NCBI RefSeq assembly: GCF_000723885.1
Contig: NZ_CCDG010000012.1
Location: 1 to 64,000, forward strand
Length of the DNA: 64,000 bases
DNA from: Paenibacillus camerounensis
GTDB lineage: Bacteria > Bacillota > Bacilli > Paenibacillales > Paenibacillaceae
Reading direction: 5' to 3'
Both the position numbers and the translations under genes were made by a program. Below, in pieces: positions 53,704 to 62,508 of the stretch. The first letter of the stretch is position 1. The number at the start of each line of letters is the position of its first letter. The notes below the pieces were generated by a model. It was not told the DNA's origin and ran no database searches. It saw only the letters and a list, made by a program, of their open reading frames with translations.

Positions 53704-54108
53704 CTATCTGGCAAAGGGAATCATTACAAAATAGCTTAGGGCAGATACAATTCCCAGCCCCATTGCCCATGCCCCTGCTGTCTTCTGCCCGCGGGAATAG
53801 GCATAATAACCAAGTACAGCAGCGATTGGCCCGGCTATAATGGACCAGATGAACAGCGAAACAATTCCAAAACCGAGGGCAACATAGCCCATTTGCTTAC
53901 TGTCACTATGCTCACCGGCTGTGTCCCGGACCTCTGTGCTGCTGTCCGCCGCTCTTTGCGGACGCACAAGCGGCGGGCTCACTTCAGCAGCATATTCTTC
54001 CTGATGAGAAGGATCCATTCTGGGATAATCTACCCTGCTGCGCGGCCGGAGAATCACTTTTCTGCGCACAGCCCGCTCCTGCTTGCTTCCTTCATTGTTC
54101 GAGTCCAT
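53704..54108 (-). CDS. DUF4190-like small membrane protein
   Basis: A 134 aa protein. The N-terminal 75 residues are charged and hydrophilic. The C-terminal part has two transmembrane segments (about 76-98 and 112-131) with GYVALGFGIVSLFIWSIIAGPIAAVLGYYAYSR-type DUF4190 features (the Gly-rich first helix and the GQKTAGAWAMGLGIVS second helix). Function unknown. ATG at 54108; 11 nt after DUF1540. Confidence 0.7.
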   Translation of the reverse strand: MDSNNEGSKQERAVRRKVILRPRSRVDYPRMDPSHQEEYAAEVSPPLVRPQRAADSSTEVRDTAGEHSDSKQMGYVALGFGIVSLFIWSIIAGPIAAVLGYYAYSRGQKTAGAWAMGLGIVSALSYFVMIPFAR

Positions 54109-54119
54109 CGGATGTCCCC

Positions 54120-54341
54120 CTATTCGCCCGGCTTAAAGGTCAGACAGCAGGTTGCGGATGAAGTGCCGGCGTTGTCCTGATGATTCTGAAAGGTCATCTC
54201 CTCGGCAAATTCCTCATTGAAGCTGCTCCCTGCATGCTTGTCGATCTCAATGACGATTTCCTCGGCCCTGCATACATTTTGTGAGCCCCAATAATGGCAA
54301 TTGCTGACGCTGCATCTTACAAGCGGTTTGGCGTTTGACAT
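54120..54341 (-). CDS. DUF1540 domain protein
   Basis: A 73 aa protein with the DUF1540 Cys pattern: CSVSNC, then NVCRAEEI, and a CC pair near the end, suggesting metal binding. Members are common in spore formers; function unknown. ATG at 54341. Confidence 0.85.
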   Translation of the reverse strand: MSNAKPLVRCSVSNCHYWGSQNVCRAEEIVIEIDKHAGSSFNEEFAEEMTFQNHQDNAGTSSATCCLTFKPGE

Positions 54342-54403
54342 TTTATCATCACCTCAGGATCATTATGTCCGCGCGTCCTGATCTGTATGCGGCTGATCAT
54401 CAG

Positions 54404-54449
54404 CAAAAAGAGACCGTGCCTGCCATATTTTCTATGGCAGACACAGTCC
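54404..54449 (-). terminator. Terminator after ypuI
   Basis: GACTGTGTCTGCCATAG and its near-complement form a long stem (54412-54448 on plus) around AAAATA, followed on the minus strand by CTCTTTTTG. It is about 60 nt past the ypuI stop. Confidence 0.8.
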
Positions 54450-54510
54450 CATGTTCTGTTGAATATTCAGTTAAAATGTAGCTCCGTCCGTTCAGGTTAC
54501 ATCTGAATTT

Positions 54511-55008
54511 CTATACCTGATTTTGCATCCGCTTTTCGGTCAGGTAATCATTCTCATAGTAGCTGAGATCGTCCCGGAGCTCTTCATATACTTTGGTAAT
54601 ATCCATGATAATATCGCGCGCTTGACGGACTGGCTTTTTACGGAAACGAATGGCATCCTGGCCTGTGTAGGCGTAGCGCCCGTCTTCGGAGTAGCTTTCA
54701 TTTTTAGGATAAAAGAAGTTATTCACTCCATAGTGATATACGTTATAAAGCGCTTTTTGCGCAAATTCCTCATCAAACGTAGCACGGCGCAAAGCAACCC
54801 CGAGCTTCTCGTAAGACATCTCGGAGAAGACCAGCAGATGGCGGAGATCAGACAGGAAACCTTGATAGAATGCCGCTGCTTCCTCATCTTCTTCAGTTAC
54901 GAGCTGAGGCAATGCATGAGTATTCAGGAATAGCTCCATTTTTCCGATTACGGATTTAAGTTTGTCTCTCGTCGATTCACATAATTTCTGCACATTAGCT
55001 GCTGACAT
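54511..55008 (-). CDS. ypuI: YpuI family (DUF3907) protein
   Basis: A 165 aa soluble, mostly helical, acidic protein, with LFLNTHALPQLVTEEDEEAA, FYQGFLSDLRHLLVFSE, FFYPKNESYSEDGRYAYTGQDAI and a helical tail, matching DUF3907/YpuI of Bacillales. Function unknown. ATG at 55008 with GGGGGAGC upstream. It has its own terminator. Confidence 0.85.
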   Translation of the reverse strand: MSAANVQKLCESTRDKLKSVIGKMELFLNTHALPQLVTEEDEEAAAFYQGFLSDLRHLLVFSEMSYEKLGVALRRATFDEEFAQKALYNVYHYGVNNFFYPKNESYSEDGRYAYTGQDAIRFRKKPVRQARDIIMDITKVYEELRDDLSYYENDYLTEKRMQNQV

Positions 55009-55272
55009 GGCGGTTGCTCCCCCTTATTAGTCCTTGCTGTTATGTTAGTCCTTTGTTGATATTATAACAAAATCCCATCCGATGCACCTCAGCGATGACC
55101 GGACCGCTCCTTAGCGGATGATTTTGTTGCAATATCAAGAAGCTGTTCAAGCCGTTTATTCCTTTTGATATTATCACATAAACATGGGACACGTCATCCT
55201 TTTCTCCGATGCATAAAAGCGGCGCGCTCTTCTAAACCTACAGCTATACGATACCTTGAAGGAGCGCAAAAT

Positions 55273-57171
55273 ATGTCACGAAAAAATGTAACAGTTGCCG
55301 GTCTGCTGACCGCTGCGTTTACCGTCGTCCTGCTGACCTTTCTGCTGCGCCCGTCTGAGGAAGCAAAGCTGAAGCAGGCTGCAATTCCTGCCGTTCCCAA
55401 TCCCGTACAGGAAAAAACGGTTAAAAAAGCCTCACTCGTGCAGGATGTCAGCGCTACCGATCATTTAAACCGGACGGATGTAAGTAAACATCTGCGCACG
55501 ATGCTGTCCGAGACCCATGGTGCTTCCCCTGATGATATTTCAGCATATGCCAAGCGCCTGCAGCAGGGACACGGGCATATCACCATGCTGATGTGGATCG
55601 ATTACCGGACCCAGAAGACCAGCACCTTTAAATCCGGAATGCCGGAAGGCACCGATCAGGAGAATAAACAGCTGCTGAAATACCTGGATACAGCAAAAGC
55701 CGCAATCAAAGGGCACCAGTCCTACGAATCACCTTCCTTTATTATCGGAGATAAAAAGTATTACTTTACGGCTCAGCGTGACCGGGAAGGAAATATCGGC
55801 GTCATCGCCCTGATCAGCCAGAATATTCTGAACCGTGTGGCCGATCATCAGCTCAAAAACCTGCGGCTGATTCCTTATCCGAAGGAAGGCAAATACCGGG
55901 TGGAATCGGTCCATGCCGACACCCTGCAGGATATAACGGTCAAGACCGGACATGACAATGAGAACGCCAGCCATTTTTACGAGAATGAAATTGTTGTGCG
56001 GTTCAAGAACGGCCATCCCACCCCTGCACAGCTGCAGACGATAACAGCCGACATCCGCTGCAAAGAGCCGCGTAAGCTGGGTTATGCTTATATTTTCCGT
56101 TCAGAAAAAATGAACTACTCGCAGCTCAAAACTTATTTTGCATCCAAATGGAGTCCTGAGTATACTGAGCCCCACTATATGTATTTAACCAATGATACTG
56201 TATACGAAAATAAGAGCGACGGGGTAATTACGCCGAATGATCTGCTGTTCTCCACCTACCAGTGGAACCTGCCGGCTATTGAAACCGAACAGGGCTGGAA
56301 GCTATCCAAGGGCAGCAAGGAAGTGATTGTCGCTGTGGTGGATACCGGTGTCCAGGCCGCTCATCCTGATCTGCAGGGCCAGTTGCTGGCCGGATACAAC
56401 GCCATTTCGGGCGGTTCTGCACCGGACGATGATGTGGGACACGGAACGCATGTGACCGGCATTATAGGGGCTATAATCAACAATGAGGAGGGTGTGGCCG
56501 GCATCAGCTGGTACAACAAGATTCTTCCTGTAAAAGCGCTCGACAACTCCGGGGCGGGAACCACCTATTCCGTTGCCGAGGGCATCATCTGGGCTGCCGA
56601 CAACGGTGCTAAGGTAATCAACCTGAGCCTGGGCAACTACGCCGATTCGCAGTTTTTGCATGATGCCATTAAGTATGCCTATGACCGCGATGTGGTCATT
56701 GTCTCAGCTGCGGGGAACGACAATACAGAACGCCCCGGCTATCCGGCTGCTTACGAGGAGGTCATCGCTGTCGCTGCCACCAATTCATACGGCGAGAGAG
56801 CGTCATTCTCCAATTACGGCGATTACATTGATGTTGCCGCTCCCGGTGAAAGCATAGCAAGCACATATCCGGACAATCAGTACGCCGCCCTTTCAGGGAC
56901 GTCCATGGCTAGTCCGCATGTAGCCGCGCTGGCCGGGCTCATCCGTTCGCTGAATCCGGCTCTAAGCAACAGGGAGGTCATGGAGCTGATGACCGCAAAT
57001 GCCGTTGACCTCGGAGATGCCGGCCATGACAAATATTACGGCTGGGGCCAGGTTGATATTTATAAGACACTGCAGGCCGCAGGCGGACAGGATGTCCCGC
57101 TGCAGCTGTACCCCCGGCATGTCGGCCGGGAGCTGAAGAACTTGCAGCAGCACACGGGTACAGCAGATTGA
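55273..57171 (+). CDS. Membrane-anchored subtilisin-like serine protease (S8)
   Basis: A 632 aa extracellular protease. It has an N-terminal transmembrane segment or signal (about residues 8-25), a domain of about 200 residues resembling an extracellular sensor-like alpha/beta fold (FTAQRDREGNIGVIALISQN), and a propeptide-like region beginning NEIVVRFKNGHPTPAQ. The S8 domain has Asp357 (VVDTGV), His390 (GHGTHV), the oxyanion Asn in AAGNDN and Ser544 (GTSMASPH). The catalytic set is complete. ATG at 55273 behind GAAGGAGCG; upstream in-frame codons have no site. The extra domain before the propeptide is unusual. Confidence 0.93.
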   Translation: MSRKNVTVAGLLTAAFTVVLLTFLLRPSEEAKLKQAAIPAVPNPVQEKTVKKASLVQDVSATDHLNRTDVSKHLRTMLSETHGASPDDISAYAKRLQQGHGHITMLMWIDYRTQKTSTFKSGMPEGTDQENKQLLKYLDTAKAAIKGHQSYESPSFIIGDKKYYFTAQRDREGNIGVIALISQNILNRVADHQLKNLRLIPYPKEGKYRVESVHADTLQDITVKTGHDNENASHFYENEIVVRFKNGHPTPAQLQTITADIRCKEPRKLGYAYIFRSEKMNYSQLKTYFASKWSPEYTEPHYMYLTNDTVYENKSDGVITPNDLLFSTYQWNLPAIETEQGWKLSKGSKEVIVAVVDTGVQAAHPDLQGQLLAGYNAISGGSAPDDDVGHGTHVTGIIGAIINNEEGVAGISWYNKILPVKALDNSGAGTTYSVAEGIIWAADNGAKVINLSLGNYADSQFLHDAIKYAYDRDVVIVSAAGNDNTERPGYPAAYEEVIAVAATNSYGERASFSNYGDYIDVAAPGESIASTYPDNQYAALSGTSMASPHVAALAGLIRSLNPALSNREVMELMTANAVDLGDAGHDKYYGWGQVDIYKTLQAAGGQDVPLQLYPRHVGRELKNLQQHTGTAD

Positions 57172-57199
57172 ATAATACCGTATCCGGCAGCTGCCCAGA

Positions 57200-58645
57200 T
57201 CATGCTTTGGGGTCAGCTCTAAGATGCTCTGTCAGCAGCTGCAGAAACAGCCTTAGCCCCTGCTCCATATCATCCTCCGTCATCTGCGAATAGCAGAGCC
57301 GGATATGGCGTGAGGCAACCTCGCCGGAGTAACAGACATCGCCCGGCAGAAAAGAAACGCCTGCTTGCTCAGCCTGAGTGCGCAGCTTAACGATTCCCTC
57401 TGCCGCAGGCAGCTGCAGCCACAGGTTAAGGCCGCCCTCCGGCACATTCCAGGTCACTCCCGGCGGGGCATATTGCCGCAGCAGTCTTACTGCCTTCTCC
57501 ATCCGGCTGCGGAGGGATATCCGCAGCTGCGCTGCATAAGCATCATACCTGCGGGCAATGAACGGCAGCACCGCCCGCTGGTTCAGCAGGGGACTGCCCA
57601 GATCGCTAGCCGATTTGGCGGCAATCAGCCTGGAGAGGATATTGCCTCCGGCAGCTACACAGGCAATCCGGCAGCCGGGCGCAATGACTTTGCTGAAGCT
57701 TTTCATATAGACTACATGCCCCTCGGTGTCCATTGATTTGATTGGCGGCGGAGGCGGCTTGCGGAAATACAGGTCACTGAACGGATCATCCTCGACAATC
57801 AGACAGCGGTAGCTTCTGGCCAATTCCAGCAGCCGCTGTCTTCTTGTCATGCTCATTGTCACACCGCTCGGGTTTTGAAAAGCCGGATTCGTATAAATCA
57901 CCTTCGGCGGGTGCGTGTCACATAGTCTTGTCAGCACATCCACCCTCATACCCTCGCTGTCTATCGGCACGAAGATCATCTCCGCTCCCCGTCCGGCAAA
58001 CACATCGATTGCTCCTGTATAGCTTGGAGCCTCCAGGTATACGGTATCTCCGGGACCGACGAAGGTCCGTGCCACCAGATCAATTCCCTGCTGGGAACCG
58101 CTCGTAATCATGATATCGGAGGAATGCACGTCTACTCCCCGGCTGTGCAGATGCCGGTGCATGACCTCACGCAGCTCGGCATCCCCCTGAAAATTACCGT
58201 ACGAAGCCATTAACTCAGGCTGGTCCGTTACAAGTCTGGACATTGCGTTCCCGATAAAATCCAGCGGAAGCAGCTCTGCATGAATGGCTGCAAGATGAAA
58301 CGGATATTTCACGCCTGAGAAGTCAAAATTACGCCAAAGCTGGGCCCGCGGCAAAAAATCATCATATCCGTCCTGCCATGCCGTGCCGGATTGCTGCCCT
58401 AGATGCGGCCTGCGGGCGACAAAGCAGCCTTGTCCCTGGCTGCAGATGATATGGCCGCGGCTTTCCAGATCGTCATAGGCTTTGCTTACCGTGACCTGGC
58501 TGACTTTTAGGGAACCCGCCAGTCCGCGGACGGAAGGAAGCCGCGCCCCCGGCTGCAGAAGACCGGAGGTGATACGCTGAGCCAGCGTCTCACTGATCTG
58601 CTGCGGCAGGGATTTGCTGCTGCTGCGGATTAAATCGATATGCAT
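57200..58645 (-). CDS. MocR/PdxR-type GntR regulator with aminotransferase domain
   Basis: A 481 aa transcription regulator: a GntR winged helix (residues about 8-75, LAQRITSGLLQPGARLPSVRGLAGSLKVSQVTVSKAYDDLESRG) and a fold-type I aminotransferase domain with TSGSQQGIDLVARTF, VEAPSYTGAIDVF, TNPAFQNPSGV and the PLP-lysine KSFSKVIAPG. Such proteins sense PLP or amino compounds and usually control the divergent gene. Here that is a lone PLP aminotransferase, with direct repeats between them. ATG at 58645 behind GGAGG. Confidence 0.93.
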   Translation of the reverse strand: MHIDLIRSSSKSLPQQISETLAQRITSGLLQPGARLPSVRGLAGSLKVSQVTVSKAYDDLESRGHIICSQGQGCFVARRPHLGQQSGTAWQDGYDDFLPRAQLWRNFDFSGVKYPFHLAAIHAELLPLDFIGNAMSRLVTDQPELMASYGNFQGDAELREVMHRHLHSRGVDVHSSDIMITSGSQQGIDLVARTFVGPGDTVYLEAPSYTGAIDVFAGRGAEMIFVPIDSEGMRVDVLTRLCDTHPPKVIYTNPAFQNPSGVTMSMTRRQRLLELARSYRCLIVEDDPFSDLYFRKPPPPPIKSMDTEGHVVYMKSFSKVIAPGCRIACVAAGGNILSRLIAAKSASDLGSPLLNQRAVLPFIARRYDAYAAQLRISLRSRMEKAVRLLRQYAPPGVTWNVPEGGLNLWLQLPAAEGIVKLRTQAEQAGVSFLPGDVCYSGEVASRHIRLCYSQMTEDDMEQGLRLFLQLLTEHLRADPKA

Positions 58646-58659
58646 CTGCCTGCCTCCCA

Positions 58660-58705
58660 ACTGTTATATTCGTCGCTTTACTGTTATACCGCTATGCCGT
58701 TATGA
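58660..58705. promoter_or_regulatory. Direct-repeat operator candidate between the MocR gene and aminotransferase
   Basis: ACTGTTATA occurs at 58660-58668 and again at 58680-58688, a 20-bp period, and a related CCGTTATGA is at 58697-58705. MocR regulators bind direct repeats in the divergent region. The first copy begins 15 nt upstream of the regulator start. Confidence 0.55.
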
Positions 58706-58740
58706 TACAACAAAATTCAACTGCGGGGAGATATATTTCT

Positions 58741-59970
58741 ATGAAGATCCGTTACGCCGGGATGACCCATCATCTCGGGTCATCAGCCGTTCGCGACATT
58801 CTTAAGGTTACGCAAGGCAAAGATATTATTTCGCTGGCCGGCGGGCTGCCGGCAGAAGAGCTTTTCCCGCTGGAAGCGGTGCGTGATGCCTATAACCGCG
58901 CCCTCTCGGGCAGCGCTTCCTCGCTGCAGTACGGGCTCACCGAAGGCTATGCTCCGCTGCGTGAAGCGGTAGCTGCAAGACTTGGGCGTCAGGGCATTCC
59001 GGTTCAGGCCGGCGATATGCTGCTTACCACAGGCTCCCAGCAGGCAATTGACCTGTTCTGCAAGGTGCTGCTTGATCCGGGGGATAAGGTGCTGGTTGAA
59101 GCTCCGACTTATCTGGCTGCCCTGCAGGTGCTCCACTCCTACCAGGCTGAGCTCATTACGGTAGATAGCGATGAATCGGGGATGCTGCCCGGTCATCTGG
59201 AGGAGCAGCTGAAGCTGCACCAGCCTAAGGTGCTCTATACCGTCCCTACCTTTAACAATCCTTCCGGAAGCAGCTGGAGCAGAGAGCGCCGGGAGCGGAC
59301 TGTTGAATTATGCCGGCGCTATAATGTGCTGATCCTTGAAGATAATCCTTACGGAGAGATTGCCTTTGATGAAACTCCCGGCGCCTATCCGCCCGCGATG
59401 GCAGCCATCGACAGAAATTCCGGTGAAGACCCGTGTGTAGTATACACCGGAACCTTTTCCAAGATTGTCGCACCGGCTCTGCGCACCGGCTGGATCACCG
59501 GTCCTTCCGAACTGATTAGCGTCATCGCCAAAGCCAAACAGGCTGCCGACCTGCACTCCAGCGCTATTGATCAGCGCGCCCTGCATGAACTGCTTCTGCA
59601 CTTCGACATCGAGGCTCATATCCGCCTCATCTCACGCGAGTACAACGCCCGGATGAAGCTGCTGGCAGGTGAGCTCAGCGGAGAGTGCTGGAAGAATGCA
59701 AGCTTCCACGAGCCGCGCGGCGGGATGTTCCTGTGGCTGAAGCTGTCTGAGGGTATAGATACCTCCAAGCTGCTGCCTTTCGCGGTAGAGCAGGGCGTTG
59801 CCTTCGTACCCGGAGAGGTTTTCTATGCCGCATCCCCGCTGAAAAATGCCATGCGCCTCAACTTCACCCACACACCGCCTGAGCTGCTGCCGTCTGCTGT
59901 ACGGCGGCTCGAGAAGGCGCTGGAGAACTACCGGCTGTCGGTAGCCGGGGCAGTCGACACACTGGCTTAA
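58741..59970 (+). CDS. PLP-dependent aminotransferase (2-aminoadipate/aromatic type)
   Basis: A 409 aa fold-type I aminotransferase. It has SLAGGLPAEELFP, YGLTEGYAPLREAVA, TTGSQQAIDLFCKVLLDPG, YTVPTFNNPSG, EDNPYGEIAF, and the PLP lysine in TGTFSKIVAPALRTG. The family includes 2-aminoadipate and alanine/aromatic transaminases; the substrate is not fixed by sequence. Divergent from its probable regulator. ATG at 58741 behind GGGGAG. Confidence 0.9.
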   Translation: MKIRYAGMTHHLGSSAVRDILKVTQGKDIISLAGGLPAEELFPLEAVRDAYNRALSGSASSLQYGLTEGYAPLREAVAARLGRQGIPVQAGDMLLTTGSQQAIDLFCKVLLDPGDKVLVEAPTYLAALQVLHSYQAELITVDSDESGMLPGHLEEQLKLHQPKVLYTVPTFNNPSGSSWSRERRERTVELCRRYNVLILEDNPYGEIAFDETPGAYPPAMAAIDRNSGEDPCVVYTGTFSKIVAPALRTGWITGPSELISVIAKAKQAADLHSSAIDQRALHELLLHFDIEAHIRLISREYNARMKLLAGELSGECWKNASFHEPRGGMFLWLKLSEGIDTSKLLPFAVEQGVAFVPGEVFYAASPLKNAMRLNFTHTPPELLPSAVRRLEKALENYRLSVAGAVDTLA

Positions 59971-60084
59971 GCAGGCTCTGGTTAGGTACTTCTGAGATAC
60001 TAAGCTGACCTTGAGACACAGCAAGACGGACTTCAATGACACCTTTAACCTCAGTATGTCCCCTGCACGCATATCAAAGAACAA

Positions 60085-60114
60085 AGAAAAGCGGCCCTCC
60101 AGAGGAGGGCCGCT
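60085..60114 (-). terminator. Terminator after rnpB (shared with the convergent gene)
   Basis: AGCGGCCCTCC and GAGGGCCGCT form an uninterrupted stem around AGAG (60090-60114). The minus strand continues TTTTCTTTG. It serves rnpB and may also stop the aminotransferase transcript. Confidence 0.8.
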
Positions 60115-60172
60115 AGCTTGCCGTATATAAGCTTCATAAGTAGCTATATCAGTCACAATAGGTTGTCAGTTA

Positions 60173-60580
60173 GGAAAGTTTGCCGTAAGCCGGGTTCTGT
60201 GCTCGTTGTGGTTCATACGGGAACAACCCTCCCACCATAAGCGACAATCATCTATCTAGGCCGTACATTACTGCACAGCTCCAGCGACCAACCTAGACAC
60301 GCCTCAGGCGAAGGCTGCCCTTCCGGTTAAGGAAGTGCTGTGTCTCATTAGGTCTTGCTCCAGATGGGGTTTACCAGGAACGAAGTCACCAGCGTTCCTC
60401 GGGGTCTCTTACACCTCGGTTCCATCCTTGCCTGTGCCGCCCGAAAGCGGCCATCGGCGGTCCATTTCTGTGGCACTATCCTTCGGCTCGCGCCGACTGG
60501 ACGTTATCCAGCACCCTGCCTTGTGGAGCCCGGACTTTCCTCCCGCGGCAAGCCGCCGGCGATTGTCTGTCAAACTTCCC
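60173..60580 (-). ncRNA. rnpB: RNase P RNA (rnpB), class A-like
   Basis: The catalytic RNA of RNase P, which trims tRNA 5' leaders. On the minus strand the P1 arms GGAAGTTTG and CAAACTTTCC bracket the gene. The universal CR-I GGAGGAAAGTCCGGGCTCC, CAGGGTGCTGGATAACGTCC, ATAGTGCCACAGAAA, GGTAAACCCC, CTAGATAGATGATTG and a final CAGAACCCGGCTTACGGC follow in order. The sequence between, for example ACCGCCGATGGCCGC and TGGAGCAAGACCTAATGAG, parallels E. coli class A RNA, not B. subtilis class B. Length about 408 nt. The ends are estimated. Confidence 0.92.
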
Positions 60581-60594
60581 GAACAACATTGTAT

Positions 60595-60623
60595 ATTATA
60601 CAGACTTGCACCAGCCTGCACAA
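60595..60623 (-). promoter_or_regulatory. Sigma-A promoter of rnpB
   Basis: On the minus strand TTGTGC (60618-60623) is followed after 17 nt by TATAAT (60595-60600). The start of transcription would fall close to 60588, just before the P1 arm. Confidence 0.75.
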
Positions 60624-60640
60624 GTACAAATAAAAGGGTT

Positions 60641-61756
60641 CTAGAGGAATCTGAACGGCTCTGTGCCGATTTCCGAAGCAAAGACTGTTGTATCATACTT
60701 ATGCTCGGTCAGCTTGCCGCTCATAAACGCCGCTACCTTGACCTTCATAATCTTCTCGGCATTATGGCCCGGATCTATCAGTGTAATCCCGGCCAGGTGG
60801 GCGTCCTGTGCGGTATGGTAATCAATATCACCCGTTACCAGCACATCGGCTCCTTTAAAAATAGCACTGTTATAATACTTAGCCCCCGAGCCGCCCATTA
60901 CAGCGGCCTTGCGGATTTTGCGGTTCAAGTCACCGACAACACGGACATGTTCCACGTCCAGTCCTTTTTTGACCGTTTCGATGAATTCCCCTAGTGTTAC
61001 CGGCTCCTCAAGCCTGCCTACCCGGCCCAGACCGAAGCTGCGGCCTTTAAGATCCATAGAATAGAGATCATAAGCAACCTCTTCATAAGGATGCGCCTTC
61101 AGCATCGCCTGCACCACCTTGTTGCGGACAGACAGCGGCACAATCGTTTCGATGCGGATTTCCTCGGCCCGCTCCATTTTGCCGGCTTCACCGATATAAG
61201 GGTCTGAGCCCTCGCGCGGCACAAACGTACCATAGCCCTCTATGTTGAAGCTGCAGTGGCTGTAATTGCCGATCCAGCCCGCACCTGCGTTCAGGATTGC
61301 ATCCAGCACCTTCTGATGATGGTCCTTTGGAACGAACACGACCAGCTTCGACAGCTGATCCGTATGAATGTCCTTGATCGGCGCACCGCCTACAATACCC
61401 AGTGCTTCAGCCATCCAGTCATTCATTCCGCCTTCAGCCACATCAAGATTGGTGTGGCTGATATAGACGGCAATATCGTTTTTAATCAGCTTTTCGTATA
61501 GTTTACCCATAGGGGTGTCAGTCTGAATTGCTTTGACCGGCCGGAAAATAATCGCATGATGCGCAATAATCAGATTGCAGCCCTTGGCAACCGCTTCATC
61601 CACGACTGCATCATTTACATCTAGCGCAACCAGTACACCGGTGATTTCCTTTTGCAGGCTGCCAAGCTGCAAGCCCACATTATCCCATTCCTCAGCCAGA
61701 TGCTTCGGGGCAAGCTGCTCCATGTAGCTGATTACAGTCTGTCCTTTGGCAAACAT
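60641..61756 (-). CDS. Nif3-like dinuclear metal-centre protein (YqfO)
   Basis: A 371 aa member of the Nif3/DUF34 family. The two half-domains that hold the metal pair show NLIIAHHAIIF, HTNLDVAEGGMNDWMAEALG and, at the end, GDIDYHTAQDAHLAGITLIDPGHNAEK. An inserted PII/CutA1-like domain (about residues 125-230) makes it longer than the 250 aa short form. Family role unresolved (metal insertion and GTP cyclohydrolase-like activity have been proposed). It overlaps the end of trmK by 25 nt, so they are coupled. Confidence 0.93.
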   Translation of the reverse strand: MFAKGQTVISYMEQLAPKHLAEEWDNVGLQLGSLQKEITGVLVALDVNDAVVDEAVAKGCNLIIAHHAIIFRPVKAIQTDTPMGKLYEKLIKNDIAVYISHTNLDVAEGGMNDWMAEALGIVGGAPIKDIHTDQLSKLVVFVPKDHHQKVLDAILNAGAGWIGNYSHCSFNIEGYGTFVPREGSDPYIGEAGKMERAEEIRIETIVPLSVRNKVVQAMLKAHPYEEVAYDLYSMDLKGRSFGLGRVGRLEEPVTLGEFIETVKKGLDVEHVRVVGDLNRKIRKAAVMGGSGAKYYNSAIFKGADVLVTGDIDYHTAQDAHLAGITLIDPGHNAEKIMKVKVAAFMSGKLTEHKYDTTVFASEIGTEPFRFL

Positions 61757-62508
61757 TCCAGCACCTCCGAAATTCTCTTGATCTGCGTCCGGATTGCATT
61801 CCGCTTCTCTTCTGCCGATTCCAGCTCAGAACGGGACAGTGAAGCCAATATTCCCTCCAGCTTGGTTATTTCACCCTGCCATTTGGCAAAGAACACCGCA
61901 TTCGGTCTCTCCAGCAGCCAGGGGCCCATCTGCAGCAGCAGCTCCGGACTCACAACAGCGCCGCCCGGCAGCACACGCTCAAGATACAGCTGCTCATTTG
62001 TCAGACCGAAGGCCTGTCCTTCCGGCAGCGCAGTCAGTACTTCATACGTTTTGCTGTCCTCTTCAAGAATATGCTCAGTTGTGACAACCCAGCCGTTATT
62101 CAGCAGCCAGCGGCGCAGAATATCCTCACCGACATTCGGCTGCAGCGCCAGGGTCTTAACACCCTCCAGCTTACCGAGCACCCGGCCGCGTTCAAGAATG
62201 GCTGCGATCAGCGATCCGCCCATGCCGGCGATCGAGATACAGTCCGCTTCTCCGGGTTCCAGCACTTCCAGGCCGTCACCTCGGCGGACGGCTATTCTTG
62301 CGCCTAATCCGGCTTCTGCAACGCCTTTGCGCGCCGCATCATACGGACCGGGATTTACTTCACCGGCAATTGCAGAGACAGCTTTGCCGCTCTCGACAGC
62401 GGCTACCGGAAGCAGGGCGTGATCAGAGCCGATATCGGCAAGTCTGCTCCCCTCCGGCACCTGTTCCAGCAGAAGCTGCAGCCGGTCTGATAATTTTACT
62501 TTGTTCAT
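61732..62508 (-). CDS. trmK: tRNA (adenine-22-N1)-methyltransferase TrmK
   Basis: TrmK methylates A22 of tRNA in Gram-positives. The 258 aa protein starts MNKVKLSDRLQLLLEQVP and has the SAM site LADIGSDHALLPVAAVE and the catalytic-like ISIAGMGGSLIAAIL. LQPNVGEDILRRWL and a C-terminal coiled coil follow. The ATG at 62508 overlaps the stop of the membrane protein upstream by 4 nt; the frame continues upstream without a site. Order rpoD-...-trmK-nif3 as in Bacillus (sigA, yqfN, yqfO). Confidence 0.94.
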   Translation of the reverse strand: MNKVKLSDRLQLLLEQVPEGSRLADIGSDHALLPVAAVESGKAVSAIAGEVNPGPYDAARKGVAEAGLGARIAVRRGDGLEVLEPGEADCISIAGMGGSLIAAILERGRVLGKLEGVKTLALQPNVGEDILRRWLLNNGWVVTTEHILEEDSKTYEVLTALPEGQAFGLTNEQLYLERVLPGGAVVSPELLLQMGPWLLERPNAVFFAKWQGEITKLEGILASLSRSELESAEEKRNAIRTQIKRISEVLECLPKDRL

